Shown: piece by piece, positions 59,707-64,000 of the stretch
How positions within the stretch are numbered: position 1 is the stretch's first letter
How the letters are laid out: each line of letters begins with the position of its first letter
DNA from: Pyrrhosoma nymphula
Taxonomy: Eukaryota > Arthropoda > Insecta > Odonata > Coenagrionidae
Length of the DNA stretch: 64,000 nt
NCBI GenBank assembly: GCA_963573305.1
Contig: OY754339.1
Span: 90,799,838-90,863,837, forward strand
Direction: 5' to 3'
Translations under genes and position numbers: made by a program
The notes under the pieces: model-generated
Told to the model about the DNA's origin: nothing
Seen by the model: only the letters and a program-made list of their open reading frames with translations
Database searches by the model: none

Positions 59707-59950
59707 TTTCGTTCTTTCACCCTCTGTTTGAACGAAATTATTTATTTATATATATACATTATTATTATATATTTTATTATATATATTATTATTATATATT
59801 ATATATATACAATTATTTATTTAAGAAAGAAATTATTTATTTATATATATATATATATATAAATAAATAATTATTTATTTATATATATATATATATATAA
59901 ATAAATAATTTCGTTCAAACAGAGGGTGAAAGAAAGAGTATAGGAAACAC
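59641..59950. repeat. Long AT-rich palindrome with (AT)n tracts
   Basis: CTTTCACCCTCTGTTTGAAC (59714-59733) faces its complement at 59914-59933, and both are joined to AAATTATTTATTTATATATA-type arms meeting near 59850. (AT)n tracts lie at 59653-59697 and 59840-59900. The whole can form a hairpin of about 240 nt. Confidence 0.75.
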
Positions 59951-60445
59951 ACAAAATTGTGAAGTCCAATGGTGGTGTGAAGATTCACAGTGAAAAAAAT
60001 TCGATTAGACTGGGAATTGAACCACGGACCTTCCGATGTCGAGCCGGATGCTCTGAACCACTAAGCTATCTAATCTACTAAAGAAACACTGGAATCGGCG
60101 GGGGCTTTATATGAATCAAACACCCCCAAGAGTAGCCCGAAAAGTTCACCGAGAGATGGCGACAGGGCGTTTTCACCCACCGGCAGAGAAGGAATTACGT
60201 TCACAGAAGAGGAAAGGAAAGCTTGACTCAGGCACACAGACAGTGGTAAAGATACAGAACAGGCGTTTCGGGGCACGCAGAGCCCAAGAAGTAGAAATGA
60301 GCCATTCCGGCCATACAACCATTCATTCATTCACTCAAACCGCTCACAGGCGTAAATAATAAATAATTTCGTTCAAACAGAGGGTGAAAGAAAGAGGATA
60401 GGAAACACACAAAATTGTGAAGTCCAATGGTGATGTGAAGATGGT
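59895..60445. repeat. Pair of direct repeats flanking a tRNA-like unit
   Basis: 59895-59980 and 60355-60440 are near-identical direct copies ('aataatttcgttcaaacaga', 'gggtgaaagaaaga', 'ggaaacacacaaaattgtga', 'agtccaatggt'). Between them lie the tRNA-like unit 60003-60075 and about 280 bp of unique sequence. Confidence 0.75.
60003..60075 (-). tRNA. tRNA-like sequence, probably SINE head or tRNA pseudogene
   Basis: The 73-nt unit has an ideal layout: acceptor GATTAGA/TCTAATC pairs perfectly; D arm GCTT/GAGC; anticodon stem TCCGG/TCGGA with a 7-nt loop CTCGACA (anticodon position CGA); 5-nt variable loop; T loop TTCAATT. The T stem (CGTGG/CCCAG) has two mismatches, and a CGA (Ser) anticodon does not fit the short variable arm, so a functional tRNA is unlikely. 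A T8 run follows a few bases after the 3' end (59991-59999), a good pol III terminator. Confidence 0.5.
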
Positions 60446-60690
60446 ATGATGGCCGATTCACATATATATATATATAAGAATTCGACTAATAAGGTGCAAC
60501 CTTACCCGGCATATCTTTCGCGTACAGAAAAGAGTATAGGGCCTGGGGAAAAATTGGTAGTCCCGGAGAAGAAGATGGCCTGGAGAGGAAACAAGACGGT
60601 ATGGAGAAGATGAGGGCTTGGGGAGGAAGAAGACGGCCTGTAGAAGAAGATGGTCTAGAATAGAAGACGACGGTCAACCGTGCCGAATTG

Positions 60691-61414
60691 ATCCAATATT
60701 AGAAGCCAGACGAAAGGCAATTCACATTGAGTAACTTATTAAATGTGTATCCGTCGAAAAATCAGCCCAAAGTTTTACCAATCAATTGGCAGAATACCAA
60801 ATGATGATGATACAAAATTCAACGCACATATTTGCGAATCTAAAACATGTAACATACGAACTTTAGAAATAGAAACATGTAATGGACTATATTTAACTGA
60901 CCTAAGAATATGGAGTCGGCAAAGCAATTACCCCTTTTCCGGTTAATTAGCATTACCACCTATTTCGTTAAGAGTAAGGATGTTAGGCTAAAGGTTTAAG
61001 CGAATGAAACAAAATGCTAGGTTCATTTTGCTATGCATTTTGTAATAAAAACATTCAATTAATCATATTAAAGATTAATTAATTGCAGAGATATACTCAT
61101 TAAACTTTTGCCCGGAGTAAAGGCTGAGGGCTGATTTTGGCGGTCGGCCAGGATTCTGTTTCATCTTGACGATTTATATACTTGGAGGAGCTTTATTATA
61201 ACTACAAAGTAGCTTTCAAGTTCCCAGGTGAGTTAAAAGATCAATTATAAATCCTACGCAGAGATTATTCTAAGCAAACAAATGTATTATATGCACAGTA
61301 GTGGCTGCCTAAGTACCATGCGAGTCTAAATATCTGAAAAGTTCCAATGCCACATCAAAGAGAAATCATTAACTCACACACGTTGATAATGTCATATTTA
61401 CTGGTGTCTCAGAG
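60691..61414. other. No recognised feature
   Basis: AT-rich, with short open frames only. Confidence 0.4.
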
Positions 61415-61497
61415 TAGGTAGGAGGGAGAAAGCCTCGTTAGCTAATTTTTCTGCTCTTAGCTCAACCCCACACGTCAAAATTCTTCAAGAGCCTTTT
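61415..61497 (+). repeat. Interspersed repeat copy 2, left part
   Basis: Matches 57255-57335 ('agaaag..aagcctc.ttagc', 'tcttttagctcaacccc'-type words). It continues at 63300 beyond the PLE insertion. Confidence 0.62.
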
Positions 61498-61504
61498 AAA
61501 TGTT

Positions 61505-61629
61505 CATGATGAGAAAACCACCTTTGTTATTTACACAAACTTTCTTACGTATGCCACAGTGTGGTGAAACGCGCGTCGTGCCAGCGTAAGAAAGTTTGTG
61601 GAAATAACAAAGGTGGTTTTCTCATCATG
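61505..61629 (+). mobile_element. Near-perfect palindrome with hammerhead-like centre
   Basis: Arms of 45 bp (61505-61549 and 61585-61629) differ by only a few bases. The 35-nt centre holds stem II GCCAC (61553-61557) with GTGGT (61561-61565), GAAAC (61566-61570) and the palindrome ACGCGCGT (61569-61576), followed by CG. The box that should be CUGACGA reads CUUACGUA, so the core is damaged. It is an additional PLE-type fold-back next to the PLE copy. Confidence 0.6.
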
Positions 61630-61755
61630 GATATCCATAATTTCCACGAGGTCAGGCCTGAGATCATCAGTTTTATTTTAAATGTTATTTACTGGCAGTA
61701 TTCAACATTAAAAGAAGAACACAAATTTGTGTTTTCCACTGATTTATTATATAAA

Positions 61756-61793
61756 ATACAACAGGTTTCGGTGATTACACGATCATCAGGTAT
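61756..61793 (-). ncRNA. Hammerhead ribozyme-like motif (intact core) in PLE terminal repeat
   Basis: Minus strand: stem I AUAC (61793-61790), CUGAUGA (61789-61783), extra U, stem II with a three-pair GUG/CAC helix around UAAU, GAAAC (61769-61765), palindrome-like ACCUGU (61766-61761), U, then GUAU (61759-61756) closing stem I. Confidence 0.62.
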
Positions 61794-62030
61794 ACTTATA
61801 ATGAAAGGAAGTCCGTTGAGCCGCGGTATTTATGCGTGGTGGGTCAAGTGGTGAAGGCTGGGGTGTGGGGGATCCTTGTGGAATGGGTGTAGGATAGATA
61901 ATAAACCTTTGTCTAATTTTAATTATAATCATGAACTCAAAATCGTAATGAAAATAGCTTTAAACAACGGTTATAAAGCATCCATCGTCGATAATATTTT
62001 AACAAAGAGGGTAAAACAACTATCCCATAA

Positions 62031-62525
62031 GGCCGTATCAAGGTTATGGTGGCAGTTCTGGTTGCAGGTTGCTGTTGCTGGTTGACTCCCGACCAATCAT
62101 CGCTCAGCAGCCAAGCCCAAAGGTCTTAACCGAGAGAATAGACCCGTGTCAACCGCGTCATTTTTCAACCGCGCGGCTATAACCGCAGCCAATGGCATGC
62201 GTCAGGTTCATCATGTGACTGCGTTGTTTTGGTTATCAGATGAAAGGCGCGCCATTCTTTTATGTCCAGCTACTGGTGAAAAGCGGTAAATCATTGTTGT
62301 ATGTTCATGTACGTGCGATTCGTTGCCTGCACTTATGCAATGCCTGTTGTAAAAGTCCCGAATTCATCGCGTACAACTGGATGCACACAGTAAATAAGCA
62401 GACGACAGCAGCAGACGTCCGCCCGCTCACCTCCTGCGCCAACAGGCAGTGTGATTGGCCAACCCGCAACTTGCAACCGCCACCGTAACCGGAACAGCCG
62501 CCTTATCCCTTAGTGTGATACGGCC
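62031..62525. mobile_element. PIF/Harbinger-like MITE inserted in the PLE
   Basis: Ends GGCCGTATCA and TGATACGGCC are exact complements, and similarity continues inward with 'ggttgc' and 'gccaatca'-type words. The flanks are TAA on the left and TTT on the right, so the expected TAA duplication is not perfect. 495 bp without a credible ORF. Confidence 0.7.
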
Positions 62526-62705
62526 TTTAGACGAGCAATGTCTTTGTTGCCTGATGAGACTCGGCAGAAATCCAAGTGGTGCAAACTTCCGTTTACGGGT
62601 GACCTAACATATCAATCTCACGAGCCATCCCTAAGGACACGCACAAGATATGTTTCTACAATCCTAACACACTCAGAAGACGGCTGTGTAATTCGAAAGG
62701 CACCA

Positions 62706-63000
62706 TCAATTCCCTAATGAAAAGTGGCGTACGCAAACTCAAATGCGACGAATGCCGAAGTTTTTATATTGGTTAGACAGGAGGAAGTTTTTTAACTAGG
62801 TGTAAAAAACACAAACACTGCCTTCACAGTGGAGACGTCACTTCAAGCTTCGCCAAGCACATTCTGGAAGAAGGTCATAGCTGTATCTTCCAACCCGAGA
62901 TTCTACATCTGGTTCCAAAAGGACGTAAAATGGATACATCGGAACAGAGGGAAATTGAATTGCGCGCTAAAGACTCGTCATTACTTAATTACATACTGCA
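62706..63000 (+). pseudogene. PLE GIY-YIG endonuclease domain, decayed
   Basis: The frame reads SGVRKLKCDECRSFYIG, stop (TAG at 62776), TGGSFLTRCKKHKH, then SSFAKHILEEGHSCIFQPEI, LHLVPKGRKMDTSEQREI and KDSSLLNY. This is the PLE GIY-YIG nuclease with its CxxC insert. GIY reads GVR and YIG is kept. One in-frame stop and an upstream frameshift mean the copy is dead. This nuclease makes the nick used for PLE integration. Confidence 0.85.
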
Positions 63001-63189
63001 TATCTTCCCACTGCTATCTATTCCACACCCATTCCACCAGGACCCCCCTCACCCCAACCCGAATCCCCAACCTTCACCACTTGACCCACCACCTGAAGTC
63101 AATCGAATACCCCCTACTCATCTGTCTACCATACCCCTCTCCCTCACGTATAAATACCGCGGTTCAACGGACTTCCTTTCATTATAAGT

Positions 63190-63226
63190 TTACCTCATGA
63201 TGGTGTAATACCGAAACCGGTTGTAT
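63190..63226 (+). ncRNA. Hammerhead-like motif, core mutated, in PLE 3' repeat
   Basis: CUCAUGA (63194-63200; G changed to C), U, stem II GGU/ACC around GUAAU, GAAAC (63213-63217), palindrome ACCGGU (63216-63221), U, GUAU. It is the inverted partner of 61756-61793. The G-to-C change in the core should abolish cleavage. Confidence 0.58.
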
Positions 63227-63299
63227 TTTATATAATTAATCAGTGAAAAACACAAATTTGTGTTCTTCTTTTAATAAGGAAAAATTCCCCTATTTTAGA

Positions 63300-63520
63300 T
63301 ATTCTTCATACAAGTATTGCACATGGTTAAAGTTTTTTCCGTAGTTTTAGATCAAAATTCATAAAAACTCTTTCTTATAGCGAAAGCAATTTTCTCAGTC
63401 GGGAATGCCTGTATAATCACGCTGTCTTTACCACCGAGTCTGATGTCGGCAATTAGATATGAGACAAGAGAGGCTAACCACTGTCATAAATGGACAATCA
63501 CAGAAATAAACTTATAGACT
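63300..63520 (+). repeat. Interspersed repeat copy 2, right part
   Basis: Collinear with 57425-57680: 'tttctcagtcgggaatgcct', 'ccaccgagtctgatgtcggc', 'atatgagaca' and 'agaaataaactta'. It resumes the repeat broken off at 61497. Confidence 0.68.
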
Positions 63521-64000
63521 AATAACTTTTATTGAGGGTTTTTGCCGTTATTCGCAACTGTAAGGATGGATTCAGAGTTTAACTACGTTGTAGTAATTTT
63601 TGTCTTAACGTTTCGTCTCCCGTTTCAGCGAGCGTCTTAAAGAGCGAAATAGTTTTTGCTTTTCCACTCAGCTAAACTCAAATATCACCTTAGTAGCTAT
63701 TGACAACTATTCAAACCAATAATTAAAAATAAATGAGTACTGAAAGGAATAGCGCAAAATGATATTTCCCAAACAATGACTACAAATATTATTGCAAAAC
63801 AATCAAGTACCCATGACGTAAAGTTGTTCTGAATTAAAGGTTATATTATTATCTTACTAACGCACGGGATAACTAAAAAAATAAAATGACAATTTAGATT
63901 CATAAAGATGTAATGAGCATTACATCGAGTTATCAGCAACTGTCTCATGTTCTCTCAGCAATTATTGCAAAGTTTCACCATATTATTCATAATTACTGCC
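63521..64000. other. No recognised feature
   Basis: AT-rich. No motif or repeat partner recognised. Confidence 0.4.

Larger units (their letters stand above)
58890..60690 (+). pseudogene. R1-type retrotransposon 3' end, second copy, split twice
   Basis: Three collinear pieces match the 3' end of the copy at 38275-40385: a short doubtful piece before 58935; 59439-59640 (matching 39925-40115, with 'cacatggataa', 'gagaaaacttcaat' and 'ataatcctcttttgt'); and 60475-60690 (matching 40127-40330, with 'ataagaattc', 'gcgtac' and the GAAGAAGA-rich repeats). The first gap is a MITE; the second is an AT-rich palindromic block with a tRNA-like unit. Confidence 0.75.
61700..63280 (+). mobile_element. Penelope-like retroelement, 5'-truncated, with inverted terminal repeats
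   Basis: About 120-bp inverted repeats bound the element (61706-61830 and 63150-63276), sharing 'gaagaacacaaatttgtgtt', 'attttatataat', 'cattataag' and 'ggaagtccgttgagccgcgg'. Between them, in plus orientation, lie PLE coding traces. NYNHELKIVMKIALNNGYKA (61930-61990) is the region after the RT, KWCKLPFTGDLTYQ is at 62580-62620, and a GIY-YIG nuclease region is at 62706-63000. Most of the RT is missing. A MITE interrupts the coding region at 62031-62525. The GIY-YIG domain identifies the superfamily. Confidence 0.85.

Noticed and set aside
59613..59870. 85-codon Tyr/Ile-rich open frame
   Set aside because: It is a translation of (AT)n tracts and has no coding value.
60003..60075. Functional tRNA-Ser(CGA)
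   Set aside because: The variable arm is 5 nt, whereas tRNA-Ser has a long one, and the T stem has two mismatches.
1..64000. CRISPR arrays, operons, bacterial promoters or terminators
   Set aside because: The window is eukaryotic and transposon-dominated. No regularly spaced identical repeats of CRISPR type and no dense coding were seen.

Overview
This window is eukaryotic, nuclear and AT-rich. It most likely comes from an insect or another arthropod. I recognise no ordinary host gene. What can be identified is almost entirely transposable elements and their debris: an R1-type non-LTR element, L2/CR1-type, Jockey-type and other non-LTR fragments, Penelope-like elements (PLEs), a P-element, PIF/Harbinger-like and hAT-like MITEs, a Helitron, Ty1/copia fragments, several tRNA-derived SINEs and a nuclear copy of mitochondrial cytochrome b. 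The R1-type element and the invertebrate mitochondrial code needed to read the cytochrome b copy both favour an arthropod. I cannot name the species.

Layout. 1-7.2 kb: mitochondrial insertion (1.57-2.1 kb), one hAT-like MITE (2.27-2.69 kb), then no recognised sequence. 7.2-10.1 kb: a SINE split by a PIF/Harbinger-like MITE, a decayed reverse transcriptase interrupted by a PLE fold-back, and an L2/CR1 3' end. 11.5-17.75 kb: a hAT-like element directly followed by a complete P-element with an apparently intact THAP-domain transposase of about 934 residues in two exons. 17.9-20.7 kb: a Helitron between inverted repeats, with regularly spaced GATGTAAGT motifs. 23.0-25.4 kb: PLE and copia fragments and a SINE. 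35-36.7 kb: L2/CR1 endonuclease region with a 3' tail of its own family inside. 38.3-40.4 kb: R1-type reverse transcriptase pseudogene. 42-50 kb: SINEs, two more PLE fold-backs, a MITE and a THAP relic. 57-64 kb: a heavily nested region with a Jockey end, a second R1-type copy split twice, a PLE with a GIY-YIG domain, and MITEs.

The two most notable signals are as follows. First, the P-element at 12813-17749 has matching terminal inverted repeats, a target duplication and an open transposase. Second, six places carry hammerhead-ribozyme-like motifs (CUGANGA, stem II, GAAAC, short palindromic stem III), nearly always as inverted pairs. Their stem II and stem III sequences differ between loci but still pair. 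This is the pattern known for the terminal repeats of Penelope-like retroelements, and one of the six flanks a recognisable PLE GIY-YIG domain.

Elements inserted into elements give a relative order of events: MITE in SINE at 7.4 kb, PLE in reverse transcriptase at 8.75 kb, MITE in R1 at 58.9 kb, MITE in PLE at 62.0 kb. All calls come from reading the sequence. No database search was possible.
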